A stretch of DNA of 64,000 nucleotides from Lobosporangium transversale (Eukaryota > Mortierellomycota > Mortierellomycetes > Mortierellales > Mortierellaceae), in the NCBI RefSeq assembly GCF_002105155.1, contig NW_019028980.1, positions 1,054,001-1,118,000 on the forward strand, given 5' to 3'. The position numbers were made by a program, and so were the translations under genes. This document shows positions 52,328-63,509 of this stretch, in pieces. Below the pieces are notes generated by a model, which was not told the DNA's origin, did not search any database, and saw only the letters and a program-made list of their open reading frames with translations. Position 1 is the stretch's first letter. Each line of letters begins with the position of its first letter.

Positions 52328-52581
52328 ATGAACTCCTTTGCTTCGACCATTTCAAAGGCCTTTTATGGCACTTTTGTTCATTCTATTTCCATCAGAGAAC
52401 TCGAGTTCGTCAAACATGCACTGTTATTTGTGGATAACCATGGAGTAATTGTTAAGATAATAAAGGATCTAAATCAATCACAGCTTCAAGAAGCATTAGA
52501 TGGAGTGGGAGAGGATAAGGTAAAAATGTATTAAGGAGAGTCGCACAAAAGCAATAAGCAACTATATATACATATAATATT

Positions 52582-52616
<35 letters not shown>

Positions 52617-53938
52617 AGGTCATTCTTTTAAATAACGATCAATTTATTATCCCGGGGTTTGTCGACACTCATATCGTACGGATCTTAAAAAGAAACTATA
52701 GATTTCAAGTAAAAGTATCCGCTTTAATGGTGTAATAGTTACCTCTGATATGCTGTTTTACTTCCCCATTGAGTTAGCATGCCTCTCAATATTCATATTG
52801 TGGGGACGGACAAGACACTCCACTGCTAGAATGGCTAAATACCCTCACCTTCCCACATGAAACCAAGTTCAAGGATGCTGATTATGCGCGTCAGATTTAT
52901 ACCAAAGCCGTAACACGTTCACTTCGCAATGGCACCACTTCTGCATGTTGGTTTTCGACGGTCCATCTCGATGCCACAAAAGAATTGGTTGATGTTATTC
53001 TGAAACAAGGACAGCGCGCCTATGTGGGCAAAGTCAACATGGATAGGAATAGCCCCGACTTCTTGACTGAAACGACCGAGGCCTCGGTTAGGGACACTCG
53101 ATCGTTCATTGACTATGTTCGTCAGGCTGTCATTAACAGCACCAGAAGCAATGAGAATATAATTGATTCTGATAAAAAGAATGATACCAATACCGCTCCA
53201 ACAAGAACACCGCTGGTGATGCCGGCTATCACACCTCGATTTGCTATCTCTTGCACATCCGAGCTATTAACAGAGTTGGGGAAATTAGCGCAGGAATATG
53301 ATATCCCTATCCAAACTCATCTGTGCGAGACATCTCAAGAAATTGAGTCCACAATATCCCTGTTCCCAACATTTACCAGCTACACTGCTGTATATAAGGG
53401 TCATGGACTGCTAAACAGCCGTTCAATCATGGCACATTGTGTCCATATGCAGGACGAAGAATGGGATTTAATCAAGGAAACTAATGCTGGAGTGTCTCAC
53501 TGTGCCAACTCCAATTTCAATATTCGGTCTGGGATGGCCAATGTCCGCAAGATGATTGATGATTTGGGTCTGAAAAAGATTGGTTTAGGGACTGATATTG
53601 CGGCTGGATACTCCCCTTCAATCTTAGAAGCCATACGTTGCTCAAGGACGTGCTCGATCGCCAGAGATCCTCAGAGATCACTATCAATTCCTGAACTGTT
53701 TTATCTGGCTACATTAGGTGGAGCAAGAGTAATGGAATTAGGAAGCACAATCGGAAATTTTGAGGTAGGCAAAGAGTTTGATGCCATCATCGTCAACACC
53801 ACAGCGTCAAGATCTCCGATCGACATTTTCCCTCATGATTCGATCGAGTCAAAATTTAAGAAGTATCTCTTTGTGGGCGATGATCGGAATAACGAAAGAA
53901 TTTATATCCAGGGCAAACAAGTCAGACTACCAGAGTAA
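52328..53938 (+). CDS. GDA: guanine deaminase
   Basis: Three phase-0 exons (52328-52519, 52619-52675, 52778-53938) give 469 aa. Guanine deaminase hydrolyses guanine to xanthine and ammonia in purine salvage/catabolism, using one zinc ion in an amidohydrolase TIM barrel. Seen: the metal site PGFVDTHIHASQY (residues about 76-88, split by intron 2), IQTHLCET near 255, the MAHCVHMQDEEW block near 300, GVSHCANSNFNI near 322, and the second Asp site GLGTDIAAGYSPS near 352. The start fits the family opening (KAFYGTFVHSISIREL). The end GNFEVGKEFDAIIVNT is also typical. Intron 1 carries a poly(T) run before its acceptor. Cytosolic enzyme; no signal peptide. Confidence 0.95.
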
Positions 53939-54805
53939 ACAAAGGAACAAAAAAAAAGGATACCTTCATCTAGGTTGAAGATCATTTGACTTAAGTTAGT
54001 TTTAAGTAGAAAGGCTATTGGCAATCTTTGTAAATTAGACTTGAGAGTTAAGATTAAGGCGATTTTCATCCCTTTGTTGGCGGTTTTTTTTTTATCTTGT
54101 AAGAGCCTGCATTTTGGTGGGATAAACATATAAACAGACCGTTGGTCATGTCCAAATCGAGCAATGTGTGTGTGTTTATATGCATTTGAGACATTCTTAG
54201 TTTTGCGATGCTCAAAATTCGCCATAGTTAGCATGAATGACGGATTGAAACGTGTCAACAGCATCAACAACAGCAAAAAAAGAAAAAAGATGGATCGTTG
54301 AAGCGGTTAAACAAATGATACACAAGATGCAGCAGGCATCACGAAACTCCCCTAATCTACTAAATATGAACATGTGTGTTCACACAACACATCACCATCC
54401 ATTTGTTCCTCGTGCTTCGCTCATTTGCTATGCCAACTTGTGGGAAATAAAAGCTGGATTAGGGCCCTTCTGCATTAATGAACCCCATTTGACTATATGG
54501 TTCGCCAAGTCTATTATACCTGTTACTTTTCTCAATCATCACTTTTCAATAATATGAATTGCGTTATCTGTAAAGAGGGAGCAGTGTTCTTTAAGGACTG
54601 AAATATCATACAATACTTTTATACATAATATGTGGTTTTTGTCATGCATCTTGCTAACTATCATCAAGGAAAGGAGGTGGGTGGATGGGAGATAGCGGGT
54701 ATCAAGAAGAGGAAGGAGGTTAAAAAGGACAGCTCCAAGACTGCCATTAATGCTATGTATGTGTGTCTTTTTTAAGTGAGTAAACACAAAATAGTCCTAA
54801 TTCAT
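53939..54805. other. convergent 3' spacer
   Basis: Between guanine deaminase (+) and the seven-TM gene (-), whose 3' ends meet here. Small frames on both strands have no coding character. No gene seen. Confidence 0.5.
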
Positions 54806-56065
54806 CTAATCATCGAAATTGCGGCGTGCAGCAGGTCTTGTGGGCATTACAATTGGGCGATCATGAGTAGCAGTAGATCCACGGTACTCGCGGTCAAATG
54901 AAGTGTAGGTAGGGTTTGGTCTAAGCACAGTCTCTTGCTTCTCGTGATATGGATCTGAGACTTTGGGCCACGGTGTTAGATCATTTGAGGGATAAGGATC
55001 ACGGAGCCAATCGTCCTGTAATGGCGCGCTTGACTGAGTAACAGGATATGGCGTGAAACCGGCATGATGTGGGGAGCTAGAGATATCAATACCACTGCTA
55101 TTACTAAAGTCAGCAGCATTGGTTGCTAATGGTGAGGTCGAGTTATTAGTTAAAGGACGAGGCCGATTCGAGGGAATGGATCCCATCTCGAGCTTATTTG
55201 GGCTCGAGCCATCAGGGCTAAAACCATCATTGCTGTTGATATCGGAAGGGCCGCGACCCTCCACATGAACTGTGTTGAATAGCATTCGAATATTGAGGCC
55301 GAACTCAGTAAGCGTGAAGATGGTCAAGGTAGATGAGAAGAGTTCATAGTAGACATAGGTGGGTAGGCTTGTGTTAAAGATCCCGATGATGCGGTAGATA
55401 GACATAGCGATCAATAGAATCAAATCGACTGTGAACAGGGACGTCTGAAGTCGGCGATACTGCATTAACTCGACGTTCTTGCCCAAACTCATCCCCGTTA
55501 GCGTGGTAAATAGCTTATAATAGAAGATGGCTTCACAGAGAATGTAATAAAATCGGAACACAGGCGCACCAGCATCACGAAAGGTCCAGGCGATAGTCAA
55601 GCCCTCACATCTGGTTCCTTTTTCCACAGAACCATCGCAGAGTTCGTTTTGAATGATGTTGACAATGATAATGGCAAATAACTCAATAGCCCGGAAGCCA
55701 ATCAAGAAGAAATGCAACAAATCGAGCTTGCGAAAAGCAGGGAAGACAGTTGAACATCGAAGGTAGGCGAGATACATGGTGATGGGCTTGGTGATGAAGT
55801 AGGCGATATTATTGATAACATTGAGCCAAAGGGCGGTGCGGAAGGATACGACTTCGAAAGCTGTGGTGATTAAGAAGAAGACACAAAACTCGTTGACAAG
55901 CTGTGCGATGTTGATGATGGGGAAGAGATGGTATTTTGAGGCGGTGCGTTTCAAAAACATCATACGGGCGAGGGAGTGAAGTGTAAGGACCATTGATGCT
56001 CCTACTAGTAGAGCTCCAAGGAGGACATCAAAGGTAATGGATGTGGCGATCAATGAGGCGCCCAT
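54806..56065 (-). CDS. seven-transmembrane protein, unknown
   Basis: 419 aa from ATG 56065, no intron. About seven hydrophobic helices occupy residues about 3-275: LIATSITFDVLLGALLVGAS, FPIINIAQLVNEFCVFFLIT, ALWLNVINNIAYFITKPITM, LDLLHFFLIGFRAIELFAII, RFYYILCEAIFYYKLFTTL, FTVDLILLIAMSIYRIIGIF and YYELFSSTLTIFTLTEFGLN. A Cys-containing loop (ELCDGSVEKGTRCEG) lies between helices 4 and 5 and could form an extracellular disulfide. The last about 140 residues are a soluble, Ser/Pro/Asn-rich tail (HVEGRGPSDINSND... ending RPAARRNFDD). Overall shape resembles a GPCR-like or other 7-TM surface protein, but no diagnostic motif of a known class (such as DRY or NPxxY) is evident. Function unknown. Confidence 0.75.
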   Translation of the reverse strand: MGASLIATSITFDVLLGALLVGASMVLTLHSLARMMFLKRTASKYHLFPIINIAQLVNEFCVFFLITTAFEVVSFRTALWLNVINNIAYFITKPITMYLAYLRCSTVFPAFRKLDLLHFFLIGFRAIELFAIIIVNIIQNELCDGSVEKGTRCEGLTIAWTFRDAGAPVFRFYYILCEAIFYYKLFTTLTGMSLGKNVELMQYRRLQTSLFTVDLILLIAMSIYRIIGIFNTSLPTYVYYELFSSTLTIFTLTEFGLNIRMLFNTVHVEGRGPSDINSNDGFSPDGSSPNKLEMGSIPSNRPRPLTNNSTSPLATNAADFSNSSGIDISSSPHHAGFTPYPVTQSSAPLQDDWLRDPYPSNDLTPWPKVSDPYHEKQETVLRPNPTYTSFDREYRGSTATHDRPIVMPTRPAARRNFDD

Positions 56066-58615
56066 GGTTTGAAAAATGCGCAAAAAGCGGCAGCGTGGCT
56101 TTGGAGTGAATATTCAAGTGTAGGATAGAGTGTGCTTCAACAAAAAAAAAGAGAAAAACAGGAGCCCTATCGTGAAGGCGGTGCTAACAAAAGAACATGC
56201 AAAGGAGGGATGAGATGCAAGAAAGCTAAAAGCAATGAAATAATGGACCTTAAAGTAACGAGAGAGAGAAAGAGAGAAGCATGGGCAAAGAATGTGTTTT
56301 GGCGCTAGTTTTTATATTGCCACCGAGGATAAACAACGGGCGAAGTATCTGATATTGAATGGTGTGATTGTGCGTGCTCGCATGCACATTGACACAAAAT
56401 AAGACAGCCTTCGATCTTCTTAAAAGAGCATGCACTTGCCTCCACCTTGGATGCAAATGACTTGATCCTAGCTGGAGAAAGAAAGAGAAGGAAAGGGCTC
56501 TGAAGGCAATGGAAACAAGGTGTCAAAAGGCCAGAGCATTTGTTGTTCTAAAACGGAAAGGATAAGTTCAGAAATCGAGAAATGACAGGGTAAAGAAGGC
56601 AACACAAAAGAGATGGTTGAGCAATGGTTGCTCTCATTTTTTTCTTCCTCCTTTTGGCCTGAATTATCAATACATGTCTCTTTAGTATTTTGGGAATATG
56701 AAAGAGTTCTTTCTTGGTTGGCTGATAGATGAATCTCCGCTTTGTATGGTGACGCCTGGCAGCTCAATGATCGCTGTTCTCTGCAGTCAACCATGCTCAA
56801 AATGGTGCCATTTTACACACATACACGCTTACGCCCGATAAAACACATAAGCACACCAAACACATGCTCTTACACAACGAATGGCAATTAGAAGAAAAAA
56901 ACATGGCAAACTAATCAGACTTGAAGTCTAATATCACTTCATTGGTGAATATCCCTTTTTGCATTACACTTTTTTTTTTTTTTTTTTTTTTTTCACTTTG
57001 AACCAAACGGGCTTCCTTCTGTCCAGAGGTTAGGCTAAGAAAGCTGCTTTCGATCCTACCATTTACGAATGCGGGGATTCTGAGCAAATATCGCGACATG
57101 ATTTCTTATCAAAGCGTGTTGTTTCTCTTTGTCTCTCTCCCACACTTACTGATTTATTAATGGCATAATCAAATATCTATTTCAAAACTTTTCACCCATC
57201 CCCTTTTTTGCCCTCAGCAGACTTTACAAAAATAATCATAAAGAAATAAGATTAATGGCAGCAATGGCAGTGTCTTCTGTGTCTAGAACAAAAGATGTAA
57301 CAGATTATTTACCTTGGAACAAATTTTGAACGCATGGAGCCATATCTTATTAATATGAGGGAAGCAAAGGGTGAAAATATGTATGTACACACATGATATG
57401 TTGAAAAGTATGTGCCTCATCAGTAATAAAGACGACATTACATGTGGACCCCAAAACTGAGATATTTTTTTATCTTCATTGTTTTTTTTAGATGGTCATG
57501 ACCCAAACTTCATCATAGCAAAACCAGTTGAAGTTTGTTGACGCGAAAAAGTGCAACCACGAGGCGTATCACAAAATAGAGACATGATTTGAATGAGATG
57601 CTTGTACGATTAAAATTATGCAGGGCCAGGTATTTTCAAAGCCCCTTCTTATGTGATGCATCTTCCTCAGGAGGTCCTTACAAAATTTCACTCACCATGC
57701 CCTCCATGGGATGTGGAAGAAGTAAGCTCTTCGAGGACAGCACAACGTGCAGCTTTACAGTCACACAGGGGAGTGAAGATGCCATGAAGCAAATTCCTTA
57801 CATGAAGCTGTTTTCTTAAGGCCGTTTGCGTCCCCCACGAATATAGCTCGCGAGGGCTTCTACTGAATGCAACCAGAATATACGTAATCAAATTAACATC
57901 ATGCTTATGCCATCCCTCAGCAACCCACCCATCAAAGGCCCCAGTCCCTCTACAAGTAAGCCTGAATGGCGATGTCACTTTCAGGAGATGCTTCCGTACA
58001 GCTGTAACTTTATCGGGCGGAGTGTCTGCGCATTAGAGACGGGATGGTTCCCAGGTCACTTGTACCATTTGCGGTATACCTGTCTTACGAAAGTACATGC
58101 TCCTGTAGGGCTTCATTTTACAATCTCATGTATTATATTCGTGTCATCCATTCTGATACTTTTTTATTTTGCCTTAACTGAACAGCAATCCGGCGTTTCC
58201 GCGCTCGTAATAAAAAATTATACAATGCTTGTGGGCAATATTACAAAAAATGGAACAGACACAACTCGTCCCAAACGCGCAATTAGAAAGTGGAACAAAG
58301 CACTCTGTCTTTTTGGGTTTCTCGTCACGTGAGTATATTAAGGGTCATGATAATTTTTCTGTTTTGATTGCTTTTAAAAAAAAGAAGCTCTTGCCAATGG
58401 TCTCTTGATCCTTCTCTCTCTCAATTCCAACAGACTTGGTATGAAACATCATTATTGGAGGCTTCAGAGCTGGATCATTCTTGTTCAGAAGGATGGCGTG
58501 TCTATAATCACTTGCAGAAGCATGATGTACAGAGGAAACAGCAATTCTTTTTTCTAATTTTCGATTCTTGGATCATCCCAATTGCAACATTTCCACCTTA
58601 GAATTAAATATCACA
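56066..58615. other. 2.5-kb spacer
   Basis: No supported gene in about 2.5 kb between the divergent 7-TM (-) and RPL30 (+) genes. The first part has a GA-rich leader for the 7-TM gene (56130-56290). A poly(T) run lies at 56970-56993. Plus frames at 57589-57819 and 57901-58332 are open but lack promoter, splice or family signals. A short upstream exon of RPL30 could lie near 58330-58560 but is not established. Confidence 0.4.
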
Positions 58616-59682
58616 ATGGCCCCTATCAACAAGAAGAAGGTTAAGGCTGGTGAGGGTATCAACTCCCGCTTGGCCCTTGTCATGAAGTCTGGCAAGTACC
58701 AGCTCGGCTACAAGTCCACCCTCAAGACTCTCCGCCAGGGAAAGTGTAAGTTACATTTTTTTTTTTCAGGATTAGATTGACCAGGAGGATTCTGGCTTGA
58801 CTTGTTTGGAGGACGAAGCAGAATGGACATTCCCAATTCTTTTTTTTATTTTCTTGGCCGGAATTATGAGATAATTAGAAGATTTGATTCGATGATGGCA
58901 ATGATGCAGGAAAGATTGAAGTTTTTGAATGTCTCAATTGCGCATTCAAAGATGAATTTTTCCAATGATTGTCGTTTTCGTTGTCATGGCTGCTTCTATT
59001 TCTCATCTGTGCTGCGTTTCAAGCTGGCTACTAGCTATTATTTTATTATTATTATTATTATTTGTGTTGCACGTGTATTGGCTTTCACACAAGCCGATGT
59101 TTTTCTTTTGGTGACCGGAGCTCGTAAGAGCTGAGAACGTCCCAAAAACTTTTTTCTCACCTTTTTTTCTTTTCTTTTTTTCTTTTCTTATATTTTACTT
59201 CTCATTCTTATATTTTATGACCTCTGTTTGCGTCTCACTTTGGTTCATATACGACAAAAACGTGTTTGCCACGTATTTCTTTCTCGATATGGTTATACGA
59301 ATTGTTGGGCGGTGGGGACTTCAATGATTATTGTCTTGAACCTTGAACGGATGATTTGATGACAATATAGCCAAGTTGGTCATCATCTCCGGTAACTGCC
59401 CTCCTCTTCGCAAGTCCGAGATTGAGTACTACGCCATGTTGTCCAAGACCGGTGTCCACCACTACACCGGCACCAACGTCGAGCTCGGTACCGCCTGCGG
59501 AAAGTACTTCCGGTAAGTTCTTATGGCCTGCTGCATATGGCTTCTAGTTTATTTTTTCCTTTTTTATCATCATAGCAAACCAAATCTGATTTTATATCCA
59601 TTTATTCTATATAAATAGTGTTGGTGTCCTTTCCATCACTGATGCTGGTGACTCGGACATCATTGCCAAGTCTGAGGCTTAA
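58616..59682 (+). CDS. RPL30: 60S ribosomal protein eL30
   Basis: Three exons (58616-58745, 59371-59512, 59619-59682) give 111 aa, the family size. eL30 is a small alpha/beta protein of the large subunit at the interface with 40S; in yeast it also binds its own pre-mRNA and represses splicing. Motifs seen: [82 protein letters not shown] and a Ser/Asp end. Exons use strongly biased codons (C-ending: AAG, GGT/GGC, CTC, ATC, CAC), unlike neighbours, as expected for a highly expressed gene. Intron 1 is unusually long (625 bases) for this genome. Confidence 0.96.
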
Positions 59683-59903
59683 ATCCTTTTAAATAAGGGA
59701 AGGACCAAAATACCTTTTTTGTTTGCTTCTGATCTCTCTTTTTCTTCTATCACAGATAGTGTTGTTAAAGGGGAAAATGATTGTGAATAAAATGGGGTTA
59801 ACCATGAAAAGTGCTTAAATATGTCTTTCCTGAACAATGTTTGATACATGGCTTTCATTAGATTAGATCTATCAGTGAAAGTTTTTTTTTTTTTTTTTTT
59901 TTT
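59683..59903. other. convergent 3' spacer
   Basis: AATAAAA (about 59787) ends RPL30; poly(T) at 59882-59905 overlaps the 3' end of the minus-strand coiled-coil gene. Confidence 0.5.
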
Positions 59904-61309
59904 TTAATAACGTGATCGTTTCTTGGATCTTTCTTCTCGTGCGCTGACAAATGAAGATGAAGATTTAGGACTTTGACTACGGCTCTGGCTCTGGCTCTTG
60001 CTTTGGTTCTTTTGAGATTCTTTTGCCGTAGCTGGAGTTGATAGTGATGGGCGACCTCGACGAGAACCAATGCTGCTAGTATTGCTGTTAGAAGTTTTTG
60101 AACGACGATCATCTTTATCCTTGTCTTTACCTCTGCTGTTGTCTCTATCACAATCCCGTTCTCGTTCTCGTTCTCGCTCTTTTTCCTTTCTACGCGAGTG
60201 TCCTGTTGAAGTTGAAGCGGATGGATGTGACAGTTGGGAAGAGACAGCGATACTTCTGGATCTAGAGTTTGATCTTGAGCTACTTGCCTCATTCTGATTA
60301 CGACCGCTATTGGTATTAACACCGGTAAAGTTATCACTACTGCTACTACCTCCAACGCCGTCGTTAATGTTATTATAAAATATATTCTGTGAATGGGCAT
60401 GACTATCGTGTAGTACGCCATCTTCTCGCCATTGTCCTCGTCGCTGTTCCAAATATCGGCCCATGTATTCTGCCTCTTCCTGTTCTAGACTAGGTAGTGG
60501 TTGAAGACCCTTTTTTATCCGCAGTTGATCTACTTCCTCCTTCAGGATTATGAAATCATGTTGCTTAAGCTGTGTCAAGTGCTGAGAGAGTTGGTCGCGT
60601 TCTTTGATTAAATCTGCTTCTGCTTGTTGTGCCTTTTTATTTATTTATTTATTTTAAAAGAAAAAAAATCATGGAGTATATTTGTTATTGTCACACTTGT
60701 TTTACCAATGGTGCTTAAACAATAGAAAAAAAAGAAAAGAAAAAAAGCTTACAAGTGCAAAGTCTTTTTGGATCTGTTTCACCATGGCGATATACCGTGC
60801 TAATTCTGTCTGGAGTACTTTTCGTTCACTACGGACTTCATCTAGAAGACTTTCTTTATCTTCCAAGTCCTGGGCGGTCTGTGAAATTTGACTTTTAACA
60901 TGTAAAAAATCTTCCTGACGGATTCTTTTTTTTTTTTTTTTTTTTTTTTTGTTATTTTTATCAATGAAAAAGAATATGAAGACAATTAATACACTGAAAA
61001 TTATAAGTGTAGGTTTACCAAGAACAACCGAACAAAAATCGAGGTTAAGTGGGGGACTGTAAGTGACATTACTTCATTTGTTTGAGCTCCATCAACTCGG
61101 CTACCTTCTCGTCTGGGTCCTTGTCCTGTGCACATGGTAGAGGTAGAGACTGGACCGTGCTGCTGATAGGAAGGCTATTGTACAAGGCACGAAATGATGT
61201 TTTCAAAGTGGACGAAATATGAGAAGAATTGGAAGGTGTGGATGAAGGTGTTGATGAGGGAGGATCGTTCTTGTTAATTTTTGAATACGCTACTGGACAA
61301 TCATCCCTA

Positions 61310-61350
<41 letters not shown>

Positions 61351-62026
61351 ATAGTCAGATGTGAGCTTGATAAGATCGTTCCACGCGGCGTCGAAGAAAG
61401 AAATGGAAGAAATGAAAGAAAAGGAAAGGTACCTCCGTATCATCTTTGCAGGGCTAGACGATGATGAATCCAAGTCTTTGGAAAGACTGTTAAACCGGAC
61501 AGATTTCTTTTTGATCCGCAAGGCTAGATCAGGCGAATTGGACAATGCTTTCACGAACTGGTCACGATGGCTTTCTGGGATGATGATACGAGTCATACAT
61601 ATCTGTTGCTGTGAGGAATCAATATTCTGTATTGCTGTTGGCTCTGTATCATTTCTTGATTCTTGTTTCCTATCATCATCTAAAGTGAATACAATGAATA
61701 TGGGAACGTAAATTGTTGTTGATACGGCAGAAGCAGCAGAATTATCAGCAGACGGCATCATGATACTTACTGTCGACTTTACAATTTGGAGGTATATCAG
61801 CCGCTTTGTGATGGTAATTGGTAGCAAACCTGGAGCTGTCATTATGATGATATCCTTTTTGGATCGATGGCTCCGGATTTATGCTTGATGATGGTGACAT
61901 TAGGTATGACTTTGAAGAGGTTGGATAGTTACGTTGCTGCTCTGCATTGTTTTCTGCCTTGTGAGCACCGTTGAAACGATCATTATCATTAATGTTGACT
62001 TGTCCCGAAGAATGACCTTGTGACAT
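59904..62026 (-). CDS. coiled-coil protein with RS-rich tail, unknown
   Basis: Five exons (62026-61771, 61679-61433, 61306-61073, 60924-60753, 60632-59904) keep phase throughout and give 545 aa. Residues 1-86 are disordered (Asn/Ser/His-rich). Residues about 86-170 hold a short folded-looking part (QQICMTRIIIPESHRDQFVKALS...). After a Ser/Pro hinge, a coiled coil runs from about 235 to 340 (DEKVAELMELKQMK, DLEDKESLLDEVRSERKVLQTEL, ADLIKERDQLSQHLTQLK). The last 180 residues are RS/RE/KD-rich, with KEKERERERERD, SQSQSRSQSPK and a final KKRSRY, as in nuclear or RNA-processing proteins. No known family recognised. Acceptors of exons 3 and 4 are preceded by long A-runs on the sense strand. Confidence 0.7.
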
Positions 62027-62558
62027 AATGGCTATCTGAGGCCCAGCAGTAAATACCCCAGACAATGAGAAAAAATGGATAGATTAAAAAAAAACTTCAA
62101 GAATTCTCTTCAGCCGTTGTTCTTTTTCGTACACACACACTTCCCGCCAAAAAAAAAAAAAAAAAAAAAAAAGAGGCGACACTCGTCAAGTTAATAATAA
62201 AAATGAGACAAAATTCAATTGAGAAATGAAGGTAATAAGTAAGACGCGACGCAGCCGTAAGCGAAGACGGCGTGTTAATAATATACAAAAGCCAGGGGAA
62301 TGGGGATCGATGGATAGGATTTAGAAGAACAAAAGAGTGGATTGAAAATTTTAAGAACCTACTTTTTTGAGTGTGACAAAGCAGAATATTCACATTCCTT
62401 GAAGTCCAAGGTCTCATTTGTAATTCACTATTTCCAATACACAATGGGGAAAGGATCGGTTTAAATCCAGTAACTGTTCCTCGGAGAGAATAAAAACTTC
62501 TGAAAAATATAACCTTCCCCTCTCCAGATCACACACTGCATCAACTCTATAATTCACC
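62027..62558. other. divergent promoter between the coiled-coil gene and MRPL35
   Basis: 532 bases shared by the two head-to-head genes. It has a poly(A) run at 62149-62172, AT-rich middle and a CT-rich end (62515-62555). No gene seen. Confidence 0.5.
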
Positions 62559-63152
62559 ATGGCTTCTTTCATCAGATCAACAATGGGTACGAATCAGGAG
62601 ACAGATATGAAAGCAACTTACAGGAAATAATCACCATGCTAGATTTAACAATGGAATACTAAATGGCACCAGACCTTACCCAACCTCTTCTTTTGTTATA
62701 GCCCTCGTCTGGAGCCCAATGAAATCTAAAGCCTTTGCTTCAGTATCAGGGCCTGCATTATCGTCCAATGTTGCTGCTGTTCCTTCGACTGGCACATCTA
62801 TCCTTTGCAACGCTGTCCGCCATATGAGCTACAAACTAAAGACTAACTCTGCCGCTAAAAAGAGGTTTGTTTTCAAGCTACACGAACCGTGGAAACAATG
62901 AGTCTATCTGTAGCATTAAACAACTTCAGAGTGCTAGATTATGATATTCACAAGTGATCAATTAATCTCTTTTCTTCTTGTGGACAAAAAAGATTTGTTG
63001 CTCTTCCATCAGGGAAATTCAAGCACTGGAGATCAGGAAAGCGCCATATCAACACAGGGATGGATCGTGGTCGTCTCAACAAAGCAGGCCTTGCTGCCTA
63101 TGCTACCCCTCGTCAATCGAAGCACTTACGTCGCTTGATGCCATATGCGTAA
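62559..63152 (+). CDS. MRPL35: mitochondrial ribosomal protein bL35m
   Basis: Three exons (62559-62586, 62702-62864, 62993-63152), phase-consistent, give 116 aa. bL35 is a small rRNA-binding protein of the mitochondrial large subunit. Residues 1 to about 48 are Ser/Ala-rich with Arg and few acidic residues (MASFIRSTMALVW...), a typical mitochondrial presequence. The bL35 domain follows: YKLKTNSAAKKRF, KHWRSGKRHINTGM and a basic end (HLRRLMPYA), matching the bacterial pattern K-x-K-T-x-x-x-A-x-K-R-F ... G-K-R-H-x-x-x. Nuclear-encoded and imported to the matrix. Its start is 532 bases from that of a divergent gene. Confidence 0.9.
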
Positions 63153-63509
63153 AAAAAAAAAACCATTGGCTTCTATGAGTGCGAGCCGGGCCTCCTAGGA
63201 GCAAAATAATACACAACAAACCATAGACATTTACAAGCTTACTTTATTTTGTGGACAAATAAATATGAATTATGAAATGGAAATGTTTTCTTTTTTATAT
63301 TTTATTGATACACACTGATATGACAGACAGAATTTGTAACATGAAGCGAACAACAAGCGACATTTTCAGAAGAGTGTAAATGATGAAAAATGGGGTATAG
63401 CTGATCTTCAAGCAAAAAAAAAAAAAGAAAAAGATTACATGGATTATATGGCATGAAACGTAAAGATATTACTTCAAAGTAATTTTTTTGTAGTAAATTA
63501 CTCTTTGTT
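63153..63509. other. convergent 3' spacer
   Basis: 3' ends of MRPL35 (+) and the ZIP gene (-) meet here. Poly(A) at 63151-63161 follows the MRPL35 stop directly. No gene seen. Confidence 0.5.

Noticed and set aside
57589-58332. Plus frames of 76 and 143 codons upstream of RPL30
   Set aside because: No family content or consistent promoter/splice signals; composition like the spacer.
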